Assembly (NCBI RefSeq): GCF_963974425.1
Contig: NZ_CAXBCK010000001.1
Location: 109,711 to 173,710, forward strand
Direction: 5' to 3'
Origin: Marixanthomonas sp963974425
Lineage (GTDB): Bacteria > Bacteroidota > Bacteroidia > Flavobacteriales > Flavobacteriaceae
DNA: 64,000 nt
Position numbers and translations under genes: made by a program. The notes under the pieces are model-generated. The model searched no databases and was not told the origin of the DNA. It saw nothing but the letters and a program-made list of their open reading frames with translations. Shown here in pieces: positions 18,663-26,466 of the stretch (position 1 is its first letter; every line of letters begins with the position of its first letter).

Positions 18663-20471
18663 ATGCCAGAGTCTAAAACGTTTCTGTCCAAATTTTTAAA
18701 GTGGAGATATAAACATATTTCCCAAAAAAACTTTGTACTTATTTTAAGCGCTTTAGTAGGCTTATTAGCGGGTATTGTATCATTATCTTTAAAAAACATA
18801 ACCTTTACAATTCAGTCTTTTTTTGAGCACGCTCTTATCATTACTGAAAACCATATCTATTTTGTTTTACCTTTTGTAGGGCTATTACTAGTCTATCTAC
18901 TGAAAAAATACGTTTTGGTGAAAGAGTTAAAACCCTCTGTTCCTTCATTTATAAAACGGTCTATCCCTTCGCTTCTCTATTCTTTATTAAGGCAAAAAGG
19001 ATTATTATCCTATAGATTAATTTATCACCCCTTAATTATGGCACCACTAACAGTTGGTTTTGGTGGATCTGTGGGACTATTAGGACCTGCAATTACATCT
19101 GGTTCTGCTATAAGTTCAAATTTGGGCAGGATATTGCACGTCGATAAAAAAACACGAACCCTTTTAATCGCCTGTGCTACATCTGGAGTAATGGCGTCGA
19201 TGTTTAAATCTCCCATTGCAGCCATTGTATTTGCAGTAGAAGTTTTTAGTTTAGACTTAACATTTGCCTCTTTGTTACCGCTGCTTATTGCTTCTATTTC
19301 GTCAGTCTTAACCTCTTTTTTCTTTTTAGGAGACGAATTGCTTTTCAATATACAAACCTCAAATAAGTTTTTAATAAATGACACACTCTTTTATATTCTG
19401 TTAGGTGTTGGTACCGGGATAGCATCAATTTATTTCACAAAAATATATTTTGCCATATATGGTTTCTTCGATCATATTAAATCAAGGTTTTTAAAGCTTT
19501 TGGTCGGAGGTCTTGCTATTGGCATTATGCTTTATTACATCCCGCCATTATACGGGGAAGGTTTAAGTTTTATTTCAGATTTATTAGAAGGGAATCATTT
19601 GCACGCTTTAGGAAGCACACCATTCGGTGATGCTACAGATAATATCTGGATAGTGATTGCTTTATTATTTGGAATCACTTTTTTCAAGGCAATCGCCATG
19701 ACCACTACTTTTGCCGCTGGTGGAGTTGGTGGAGTTATTATTCCTACTATGGTTATGGGGAGTGCTTTGGGTAATGTAATAGCAAAAATAATAAACAACT
19801 TAGGGTTGGGTTTTTATGTTTCTGAAGCTAACTTTACATTAATTGGAATGGCAGGTTTAATTGCTGGAGTGATTAACGCGCCCTTAACTGCTATTTTCTT
19901 AATAGCTGAAATTACTGGAGGTTATGAGCTTTTTGTTCCTTTAATGATTACAGTTGCTATCTCATATATGATTACCAAAAAAGGAATGGAACATACTATA
20001 TACACTCATGAGCTCGCAAAAAGAGATGCCTTATTAACATATAACCGAGATAAAAACGCATTACTTTTAATGGAACTTGATAAAGTTATAGAACAGAATT
20101 TTATAAGTATTACTCCAGAAATGAAGTTAGGCGAAATTTTAGACTATGCAGTTGCAAAATCAAACAGGAATATCTATCCTGTAGTAGATAAAGACAATAC
20201 CTTTTTAGGCATTATTTTACTGAACGACCTCCGTAAAATCATGTTCGATCAAAAATTATATGATAAGGTGACAGCAAAAGATTTAATGGAAAGTGCTCCT
20301 TCTTTAATTTTTTATAAGGAAGACACTATGCAAGAAATAATGAAAAAGTTTGAAGCCAGTGGCGCTTGGAATCTACCTGTAATTAATAAGGGAAAATATT
20401 ACGGTTTTATTTCAAAATCTAAATTACTTACTGCTTATCGTAGAAAATTAATTGATTTTTCAGGAAACTAA
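18663..20471 (+). CDS. ClC-family chloride channel/transporter with C-terminal CBS pair
   Basis: 602 aa. A ClC membrane domain (about 20-435) is followed by two CBS domains (about 460-595; YPVVDKDNTFLGIILLNDLR and WNLPVINKGKYYGFISKSKL). The selectivity segments are GFGGSVGLLGPAITSGSA (132-149) and AAGGVGGVIIPTMVMGSALG. The usual GREGP/GLEAP motif reads GLLGP, so the gating glutamate is Leu140. In studied ClC proteins that residue couples chloride to protons, so I infer a channel-like protein or altered coupling. The CBS pair may bind a nucleotide. Confidence 0.93.
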   Translation: MPESKTFLSKFLKWRYKHISQKNFVLILSALVGLLAGIVSLSLKNITFTIQSFFEHALIITENHIYFVLPFVGLLLVYLLKKYVLVKELKPSVPSFIKRSIPSLLYSLLRQKGLLSYRLIYHPLIMAPLTVGFGGSVGLLGPAITSGSAISSNLGRILHVDKKTRTLLIACATSGVMASMFKSPIAAIVFAVEVFSLDLTFASLLPLLIASISSVLTSFFFLGDELLFNIQTSNKFLINDTLFYILLGVGTGIASIYFTKIYFAIYGFFDHIKSRFLKLLVGGLAIGIMLYYIPPLYGEGLSFISDLLEGNHLHALGSTPFGDATDNIWIVIALLFGITFFKAIAMTTTFAAGGVGGVIIPTMVMGSALGNVIAKIINNLGLGFYVSEANFTLIGMAGLIAGVINAPLTAIFLIAEITGGYELFVPLMITVAISYMITKKGMEHTIYTHELAKRDALLTYNRDKNALLLMELDKVIEQNFISITPEMKLGEILDYAVAKSNRNIYPVVDKDNTFLGIILLNDLRKIMFDQKLYDKVTAKDLMESAPSLIFYKEDTMQEIMKKFEASGAWNLPVINKGKYYGFISKSKLLTAYRRKLIDFSGN

Positions 20472-20481
20472 TAAAACATTT

Positions 20482-20727
20482 ATGAGATCTGTTTTAATTA
20501 TAGTATTTATAGCAATTGTTGGTTGTGGTAGTTATGGGTTTTACATCCGTCCAGAAGATTACAGTACGGGTGAGCTCTGTGTAGGCCTTTCCATAGTTGG
20601 TTTATTTTTTGTTTGGATGCCGCTTTTTATTTACCATAGATGGCGAAAAAGAAATTTTAAAGACTATATGCTTACCAAAGAAAACCTTGATAAAATGAGA
20701 GAAAAAGGAAAAGAAGAAAAGATGTAA
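20482..20727 (+). CDS. Small two-helix membrane protein or lipoprotein
   Basis: 81 aa. The N-terminus MRSVLIIVFIAIVGCGSYGF could be a lipoprotein signal (Cys15) or a first membrane helix; a second helix follows (CVGLSIVGLFFVWMPLFIYH, about 36-55), then a basic and charged cytoplasmic-like tail rich in Lys and Glu. I start at the ATG at 20482; an in-frame TTG at 20452 lies inside the ClC gene. It sits 10 bases after the ClC stop and is probably co-transcribed with it. No function recognised. Confidence 0.75.
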   Translation: MRSVLIIVFIAIVGCGSYGFYIRPEDYSTGELCVGLSIVGLFFVWMPLFIYHRWRKRNFKDYMLTKENLDKMREKGKEEKM

Positions 20728-20785
20728 ATAGACTACTTTTTTCACTTTTTTTACATTTTTTTAACGTTTCAGCCTAAATTAATAG

Positions 20786-20793
20786 TACCTTTG
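20786..20793 (+). promoter_or_regulatory. -7 element of the cold-shock gene
   Basis: TACCTTTG fits TAnnTTTG. The leader between it and the ATG at 20823 is about 25 bases and almost pure A/T, which may matter for translation at low temperature. Confidence 0.5.
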
Positions 20794-20822
20794 GGTTATT
20801 ATTAATTTATTTTTTTATTACA

Positions 20823-21017
20823 ATGGAAGGAACAGTAAAGTTTTTTAACGAATCTAAAGGTTACGGATTTATCACAAATGATGAAACCGGAAAAGACATT
20901 TTTGTACACGTTACCGGTCTTAATGGCGAAGCTCTTAACGAAGGTGACAAAGTAGAATATGTTGAAGAAGAAGGAAGAAAAGGAATGACTGCAGCTCAAG
21001 TACGCGTTATTCACTAA
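20823..21017 (+). CDS. Cold-shock domain protein (CspA family)
   Basis: 64 aa, the standard length for a single cold-shock domain. RNP1 (KGYGFIT, about 13-19) and RNP2 (DIFVHV, about 25-30) are both present, so it should bind single-stranded RNA or DNA as a five-strand OB fold and act as an RNA chaperone. It is a separate transcription unit: its own -7 element lies upstream and a strong hairpin terminator follows 26 bases after the stop. Confidence 0.96.
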   Translation: MEGTVKFFNESKGYGFITNDETGKDIFVHVTGLNGEALNEGDKVEYVEEEGRKGMTAAQVRVIH

Positions 21018-21042
21018 GTGATATACTTTTACAGATTTTATC

Positions 21043-21070
21043 AAACCCTCCACAAAATGGAGGGTTTTTT
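21043..21070 (+). terminator. Intrinsic terminator of the cold-shock gene
   Basis: Stem AAACCCTCCA (21043-21052) / TGGAGGGTTT (21058-21067), loop CAAAA, then a run of T. The converging tadA gene ends at 21078, and the A-run on the left may let it serve both directions. Confidence 0.9.
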
Positions 21071-21077
21071 AGTGCCT

Positions 21078-21533
21078 TTAATTCATATTTCGCTTTTCAA
21101 TAAAAAACTTTTTAAGCAATTGTGAAGCCTCTTCTTCTAGAACCCCGCCACTCATCTTGGTTTTAGGATGCAGTTTTGTGTTCATTGTAATACAGCCTCG
21201 CTGTTCATCTCTTGCTCCGTATACTATTTTATCAATTTGGCTCCAATACAACCCTCCCGCACACATTTGGCAAGGCTCAATGGTAACATACAATGTACAT
21301 CCTTTCAAGTATTTACCTCCTAAATAATTTGCTGCAGCAGTTATAGCCTGCATTTCGGCGTGGGCAGTAACATCGTTTAGCGTCTCAGTAAGATTATGGG
21401 CCCGAGCAATTATCTGGTTATTTACAACAATTACAGCTCCAATAGGTATTTCATCTTTTTCAAAAGCTGCTTCAGCTTCCATAAGAGCGCGTTTCATAAA
21501 ATAAGTGTCGTCGTAGGGTTCTAATAAATCCAT
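21078..21533 (-). CDS. tadA: tRNA-specific adenosine deaminase
   Basis: 151 aa zinc deaminase that converts A34 of tRNA-Arg to inosine. Zinc and catalytic motifs are present: HAE (in VTAHAEMQAI, about 56-66) and PCQMC (in TIEPCQMCAGG, about 87-97). The N-terminal helix (YFMKRALMEAEAAF) and the YGARDEQRG segment match TadA rather than a cytidine or guanine deaminase, though family assignment by eye is not absolute. It is divergent from dxs with 54 bases between the two starts. Confidence 0.93.
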   Translation of the reverse strand: MDLLEPYDDTYFMKRALMEAEAAFEKDEIPIGAVIVVNNQIIARAHNLTETLNDVTAHAEMQAITAAANYLGGKYLKGCTLYVTIEPCQMCAGGLYWSQIDKIVYGARDEQRGCITMNTKLHPKTKMSGGVLEEEASQLLKKFFIEKRNMN

Positions 21534-21554
21534 GAGTATCTTTTATAGAATATT

Positions 21555-21562
21555 CAAAAGTA
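21555..21562 (-). promoter_or_regulatory. -7 element of tadA
   Basis: Minus-strand TACTTTTG (TAnnTTTG) lies 22 bases before the tadA ATG, inside the short divergent region shared with dxs. Confidence 0.45.
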
Positions 21563-21575
21563 CAATATCAAAATG

Positions 21576-21583
21576 TATCTTTG
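21576..21583 (+). promoter_or_regulatory. -7 element of dxs
   Basis: TATCTTTG fits TAnnTTTG. It lies directly behind the ATG at 21573, so that ATG should not be in the transcript; the first usable in-frame start is then the GTG at 21588. Confidence 0.5.
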
Positions 21584-21587
21584 TTAT

Positions 21588-23363
21588 GTGTCAAAAAAGA
21601 TATTAGATAGTATTCAATTTCCCAAAGACCTTCGGAAGGTTTCAAAGGAAAAATTACCGCAAGTTGCAAAAGAACTGCGTGATTTCATTATTAATATCGT
21701 AGCAACCAAAGAAGGCCATTTAGGAGCCAGCCTCGGTGTTGTAGAACTCACTATTGCCTTGCATTACATTTTTAAAACACCAGATGATATTTTAGTATGG
21801 GATGTGGGGCATCAAGCATATGGACATAAAATTTTGACTGGAAGAAAAGATAGTTTCCACACAAATAGAAAACTGAACGGAATTTCTGGGTTTCCTAAAA
21901 TAGGTGAAAGCAACTATGATGCTTTCGGTGTTGGACATAGCAGTACGGCAATTTCGGCAACCTTAGGTATGGCCATTGCTTCACAAATTAAAGGAGAAAT
22001 ACAAAAACAACATATTGCAATAGTAGGTGATGCTTCCATAGCTAGTGGAATGGCTTTTGAAGCCTTAAACCACGCAGGAATCGCCAATACTAATATTTTG
22101 GTCATTCTTAATGACAATGCTATTGGCATAGACCCAAGTGTTGGGGCACTTAAAGACTACCTAACAAAGGTCACCTTAGATGGAGCGCCAGAGACAGATA
22201 ACATTTTCGAAGCCTTGAACTTTAATTATTCTGGTCCTGTTGATGGTCATAATTTAGAAGAATTGACTTTAGAATTGGAGCGTTTGAAAAACGTTTCCGG
22301 TCCTAAATTAATGCACGTCATCACCAAAAAAGGGAAAGGATTACGTCAAGCGGAAGAGAACCAGGTGGAATATCATGCCCCAGGAAAGTTTGATGCGCTT
22401 ACCGGTGATTTATTGCCAAGGGATAGCAACGGACTTCCTCCTAAATTTCAAGATGTTTTTGGTGAAACAATCGTAGAACTGGCTAAAGAAAACGAAAATA
22501 TAGTAGGCATTACACCAGCTATGCCAACAGGAAGTTCGCTAAAATACTTTATGGAAACCTTCCCCGAACGCGCTTTCGATGTTGGTATTGCTGAACAACA
22601 CGCTGTTACGCTTTCTGCTGGTCTTACTACACAAGGTCTGACCGTTTTCTGTAATATTTATTCTACATTTTTACAACGTGCTTACGACCAAGTGATTCAC
22701 GATGTTTGTTTACAAAACCTACCCGTGATATTCTGTTTAGATAGAGCTGGTATTGTTGGTGAGGACGGTGCCACACACCACGGTATTTTCGATCTTGCTT
22801 TTTTACGATGCATTCCTAACCTCATCATTTTTGCTCCTAGAAACGAAATTGAACTCCGGAACATCCTTTATACAGCTCAATTAGGGCTTAAAAACCCAAT
22901 TGCCATTCGGTATCCACGTGGGAGAGGCTCCATAAAAGATTGGAAAAAACCGTTTTCTGAAATTGAAACAGGAAAAGGAGTTTGCCTACAAAAAGGTTCT
23001 GAAGTAGCTATCTTGACCATTGGTACAATATCTGAAACAGTTTTGAATGCTCTTAAAAGTATTTCAGAAAAAGAAAAAGTGGCCGTGTATGATATGCGCT
23101 TTATAAAACCATTGGACACTGAATTATTGAATGCTATTTTCAAAAAATACCAAACCATCATCACCGTAGAAGATGGCGTAATTAAAGGCGGATTTGGAAG
23201 TGGTGTTTTGGAATACGCTTCAGAAAAAAACTATAAAGGAACCGTCAAAATACTTGGGATTTCAGATTACTTCCCCCAACACGGAACGGTTGATGAATTG
23301 AAAGATGAAGCAGGGGTTTCTATAGGAAAAATCAAACAAATTATTTTAAAATGTATACAGTAA
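21588..23363 (+). CDS. dxs: 1-deoxy-D-xylulose-5-phosphate synthase
   Basis: 591 aa from GTG 21588 (596 from ATG 21573, which overlaps the promoter). It makes DXP from pyruvate and glyceraldehyde 3-phosphate, the first step of the MEP isoprenoid pathway, and may feed the prenyl synthase at 3062. Motifs: DVGHQAYGHKILTGR, a thiamine-binding segment GDASIASGMAFEAL...NDNAIGID (GDA where many enzymes have GDG), the transketolase pyrimidine region VGIAEQHAVTLSAGL, and DRAGIVGEDGATHHG. The linker after the first thiamine domain is short, hence a length below the usual 620-640. Confidence 0.95.
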   Translation: MSKKILDSIQFPKDLRKVSKEKLPQVAKELRDFIINIVATKEGHLGASLGVVELTIALHYIFKTPDDILVWDVGHQAYGHKILTGRKDSFHTNRKLNGISGFPKIGESNYDAFGVGHSSTAISATLGMAIASQIKGEIQKQHIAIVGDASIASGMAFEALNHAGIANTNILVILNDNAIGIDPSVGALKDYLTKVTLDGAPETDNIFEALNFNYSGPVDGHNLEELTLELERLKNVSGPKLMHVITKKGKGLRQAEENQVEYHAPGKFDALTGDLLPRDSNGLPPKFQDVFGETIVELAKENENIVGITPAMPTGSSLKYFMETFPERAFDVGIAEQHAVTLSAGLTTQGLTVFCNIYSTFLQRAYDQVIHDVCLQNLPVIFCLDRAGIVGEDGATHHGIFDLAFLRCIPNLIIFAPRNEIELRNILYTAQLGLKNPIAIRYPRGRGSIKDWKKPFSEIETGKGVCLQKGSEVAILTIGTISETVLNALKSISEKEKVAVYDMRFIKPLDTELLNAIFKKYQTIITVEDGVIKGGFGSGVLEYASEKNYKGTVKILGISDYFPQHGTVDELKDEAGVSIGKIKQIILKCIQ

Positions 23364-23432
23364 ATTATGGAATTATTCAATTTCTGTAAGTCTTGTAGGA
23401 AAAAAGATCATATTCTTACAAAACAATGAACT

Positions 23433-23465
23433 ATCTATGGAGTATCCGTGGAGTATCTATGGGGC
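23433..23465. repeat. Three tandem 11-bp units downstream of dxs
   Basis: ATCTATGGAGT, ATCCGTGGAGT and ATCTATGGGGC follow one another without spacing (consensus ATCYRTGGRGY). They lie in the 218-base gap between the convergent dxs and dGTPase genes, which otherwise shows no gene and no clear hairpin terminator. Confidence 0.7.
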
Positions 23466-23581
23466 ATACTAGGCAACTCTTTCACTTTATTATCCGTTAA
23501 CACGACTAGATGTTTAATTTTAATATTATATCTGAAAATTAGTAATCTAAAATGGAATTGATAAATTAAAAGTTTTAAGTT

Positions 23582-24922
23582 CTATTTAAAATCCCCACGT
23601 ACTCTATCAAAAAGCTGCAACGATTTACCATCTGTTAGCCTTGACACATAATGGCAAGCGGCTAAAATAGTTTTATAAAGCGATTCTTTTTCAGATATAG
23701 TGTTGTTGAAATTTTTCAAAATCAAGCGATCGTAATGTCTTTCTTCACCGCTAACTACACGCTCAACGGAGGTTGTAAAGGTGTCTATTAAAGTTTCCAG
23801 CACTTTGTAGCCAGCTATTTCTTTCTCCACCACTTCTTTGCTTTGGTATACTTTTTCGATACTAATTTTAATAATATCATTTATCTGTGCTTGGTATCGA
23901 CTTTTATCCAACAATGCCTGGGAGAATTCGCCTTGTAAAATATCTTCTTCGTGCTTTAAAAAAACCTCAACTGCTTCGGTTATCAATGTATTGATTGCCA
24001 AAGAACGTAAATATGCCAACCGATCAGAGCTTTGTTTTAGGTTATGGTATTTTTCAGTGTTAATCGTGTTTTTTACTAAGTTGATTAGATATTCTAACGC
24101 AAACTCCTCTTCTATTAAACCAAGGTTAATACCGTCTTCAAAATCGATAATGGTATAACAAATGTCATCGGCCGCTTCAACCAAATACGCTAAGGGGTGA
24201 CGGTAATAGCTCATATTATTATCTTCACCACGTTTCAGCAACCCTAATTCTTCAGCAACTTCTTTAAAAGAGTCTTTTTCAGATTGAAACACGCCATACT
24301 TTTTATCTGCTATGTGGTTAGTAGGTTTCTTCGGCAGGGATTCTTTAGGATATTTTGTAAAAGCACCTAAGGTTGCGTACGATAAGCGTAACCCTCCATC
24401 AACGCCATTTTTAGTTTCCGTTAATATTTTGAATCCATTAGCATTTCCTTCAAAGTCTACCAAATCTTGGTATTCTTTTGGGGTTAACTTTTCTTTGAAA
24501 CGCCTTCCTCTTCCATTTAAAAAATAATCGCCAATCGCTTTTTCACCACTATGACCAAAAGGCGGGTTACCAATATCGTGTGCTAACGCTGCTGCTGCTA
24601 CAATAGCACCAAAATCGTTAAACTGATATCCATGTGTTTTTTTAAGCTGTGGGTGTTTTTCAAGAATAGCCTTCCCTACTTGCCTCCCTAATGACCGACC
24701 GACCACAGAAACTTCCAAGCTATGTGTTAAACGCGTGTGTACAAATGATGTTTGAGAAAGCGGAATAACTTGGGTTTTATCCTGTAAGCTTCTAAAGGCA
24801 GAAGAAAAGATAACACGATCATAATCTACTTCAAAACCTAAACGAGTTTCGTCTTGTTCCATCCGTAGTCGCTTATTGGTATCGCCTTGGCGTTTAAGTG
24901 AGAGTAGTTTTTCCCATTGCAT
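23582..24922 (-). CDS. dgt: Deoxyguanosinetriphosphate triphosphohydrolase-like HD protein
   Basis: 446 aa. HD-superfamily metal phosphohydrolase, expected to split dNTPs (dGTP) into nucleoside and triphosphate. Metal ligands are visible in RLTHSLEVS and in ALAHDIGNPPFGHSGE (the HD pair); a later YLVEAADDICYTIID supplies the distal Asp. I start at MQWEKLLSLKRQGD (24922); the frame is open to an ATG at 24985, but that 21-residue extension does not look like family sequence. The C-terminal half is the helical dGTPase extension. Substrate preference is inferred from family. Confidence 0.9.
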   Translation of the reverse strand: MQWEKLLSLKRQGDTNKRLRMEQDETRLGFEVDYDRVIFSSAFRSLQDKTQVIPLSQTSFVHTRLTHSLEVSVVGRSLGRQVGKAILEKHPQLKKTHGYQFNDFGAIVAAAALAHDIGNPPFGHSGEKAIGDYFLNGRGRRFKEKLTPKEYQDLVDFEGNANGFKILTETKNGVDGGLRLSYATLGAFTKYPKESLPKKPTNHIADKKYGVFQSEKDSFKEVAEELGLLKRGEDNNMSYYRHPLAYLVEAADDICYTIIDFEDGINLGLIEEEFALEYLINLVKNTINTEKYHNLKQSSDRLAYLRSLAINTLITEAVEVFLKHEEDILQGEFSQALLDKSRYQAQINDIIKISIEKVYQSKEVVEKEIAGYKVLETLIDTFTTSVERVVSGEERHYDRLILKNFNNTISEKESLYKTILAACHYVSRLTDGKSLQLFDRVRGDFK

Positions 24923-25017
24923 CATAACACAGAGTTTTACTTGCAAGATACTATTTTGACCACACCGTGCAAAGTGAAAAGGCAATGTTAAGCAATTAAC
25001 ATTAAGATAACTTTCTT

Positions 25018-25073
25018 ATGACAAATTAGTAATGACTAGTTAACACCAGCTTTACAGTATGTGAGTTTCTTTG
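25018..25073 (+). promoter_or_regulatory. Candidate Pho-type promoter of the lipoprotein/TonB receptor unit
   Basis: TTAACA (25040-25045) and TTTACA (25051-25056) are direct repeats with an 11-base period; a weaker ATGACA at 25018 keeps the same phase. Nine bases after TTTACA comes TTTCTTTG (25066-25073), a near-consensus -7 element. No -33 TTG is present, so the repeats occupy the place an activator would fill. The same hexamer-N9-TTTG layout recurs before 30155 and, more weakly, before 31458. A further near-inverted pair, AATGTTAAG/ATTAACATT, lies at 24984-25003. Confidence 0.45.
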
Positions 25074-25107
25074 TGGCACTAAATAAAACTAAAAAATAGA
25101 TTAAAAA

Positions 25108-26382
25108 ATGAAAAAATTCTTTCTTTCTTGTATAACGATTACAGCAACAATATTATTTGTTGGCTGTAGCAGTGATGATAATGATCCAATCGCAGTGGAT
25201 GATGATCCAACTCCTGTAAACTCTGTACTTACAGGCCAAATTACTGAAGATTTCACATTAACTAACGATGTAATATGGACTTTAGACGGTCGTGTTACTG
25301 TAACTAATGGAGCAACTTTAACAATTGATCCAGGAACAATAATTAAAGCCGAAACTGGTCAAGATTCAAATGCTTCTGTTTTAATTATTGCAAGAAATGC
25401 AAACATTGAAGCTAATGGGTCAGCTAGCAACCCGATAATATTTACTTCAATAACTGATAATATTGAATTAGGACAAACTGCTGGTACTAACCTAAGCGAA
25501 AGTGATCGTGGCCTTTGGGGTGGTGTAATTGTTTTAGGAAATGCTAGAGCATCTCTATCTGGTGATGCTACAGAAAACCAAATTGAAGGGATTCCTGCTA
25601 GTGACAGAAATGGATTATATGGTGGTAATGATGATTCTGATGATTCAGGAACGCTTAACTACATTTCTATCCGTCACGGTGGAGCTTTAATTGGTGAAGG
25701 AAATGAAATTAACGGTCTTACTTTAGGTGGTGTAGGTACAGGAACAACAGTTTCAAACATTGAAGTGGTAGGGAATGTAGATGACGGTATCGAATGGTTT
25801 GGAGGTTCAGTAAACTCTTCTAACCTATTGGTATGGGCACAAGGTGATGATGGTCTTGATATTGACGAAGCTTACTCAGGTACTATATCTAATGCTGCAG
25901 TAGTTCTGGGCGATATTTCTGACCACGGTCTTGAAATTGACGGTCCTGCAGGTTCACTAGAAGGTAGCTTTACTATTGACGGTCTTACTTTAGTTGGAAA
26001 TACTACAACCGAAAATGGTGAGTACGCAGATTTTAGAGATAATGCAATGGGAACTGTACGTAACGTTTACGCAACAGGTTTTAAAACTTCTTCAGATGTA
26101 GAATTAGACAACAATGTAGTTTCTCAAAACTATTTAGATGGAAAAATAGTATTCCAAAATTGGATACTTAATGGAGCTGATAATACTGTATTCGTTGAAA
26201 AAGGAGGTTGTATTGAAAACTGTGATGATGAAAATGATGAAAATGACGTATTTGAAGACTTAATAATTTTAAACCCTTCTTTTAGCGAAAGAGCTGCTAA
26301 CTGGACCTCACAAGGAACTAGTGGTGGTGCTAATATGTCTGTATTCTCTTGGACATTCGCAAGCTCTAAAGGAGCACTTTAA
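25108..26382 (+). CDS. Outer-membrane beta-helix lipoprotein paired with a TonB receptor
   Basis: 424 aa. Lipoprotein signal with Cys20 (TILFVGC), then an Asp-rich linker (SSDDNDPIAVDDDP). The rest has short repeating strands with Gly/Asn turns (TVTNGATLTIDPGTIIKAE, NISIRHGGALIGEG-like, NSSNLLVWAQGDDGLDIDEA), characteristic of a right-handed parallel beta-helix. An acidic segment with CIENC and DDENDEND near 375-385 could bind calcium. There are no catalytic residues I can point to. It is followed 84 bases later by a TonB receptor, so I infer a surface accessory to uptake, possibly of phosphate compounds. A recurrent flavobacterial family; function unproven. Confidence 0.85.
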   Translation: MKKFFLSCITITATILFVGCSSDDNDPIAVDDDPTPVNSVLTGQITEDFTLTNDVIWTLDGRVTVTNGATLTIDPGTIIKAETGQDSNASVLIIARNANIEANGSASNPIIFTSITDNIELGQTAGTNLSESDRGLWGGVIVLGNARASLSGDATENQIEGIPASDRNGLYGGNDDSDDSGTLNYISIRHGGALIGEGNEINGLTLGGVGTGTTVSNIEVVGNVDDGIEWFGGSVNSSNLLVWAQGDDGLDIDEAYSGTISNAAVVLGDISDHGLEIDGPAGSLEGSFTIDGLTLVGNTTTENGEYADFRDNAMGTVRNVYATGFKTSSDVELDNNVVSQNYLDGKIVFQNWILNGADNTVFVEKGGCIENCDDENDENDVFEDLIILNPSFSERAANWTSQGTSGGANMSVFSWTFASSKGAL

Positions 26383-26420
26383 TTCGATTGATTAAATTTT
26401 TGTTCTCATATAATTAGCCA

Positions 26421-26453
26421 ACTTGCTCGCTTTAAACAAAGCGGGCAAGTTTT
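26421..26453 (+). terminator. Weak terminator-like hairpin between lipoprotein and TonB receptor genes
   Basis: ACTTGCTCGCTTT / AAAGCGGGCAAGT forms a 13-bp stem with one T-G wobble and a four-base loop, followed only by a short T-run. It lies 16 bases before the receptor ATG. It probably allows partial read-through, giving more lipoprotein than receptor, or protects the upstream message end. Confidence 0.6.
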
Positions 26454-26466
26454 ATAAATAATAGTT

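Noticed and set aside
19025..19384. 119-codon minus-strand ORF in the ClC gene
   Set aside because: The ClC frame carries the selectivity motifs exactly here; no independent support.
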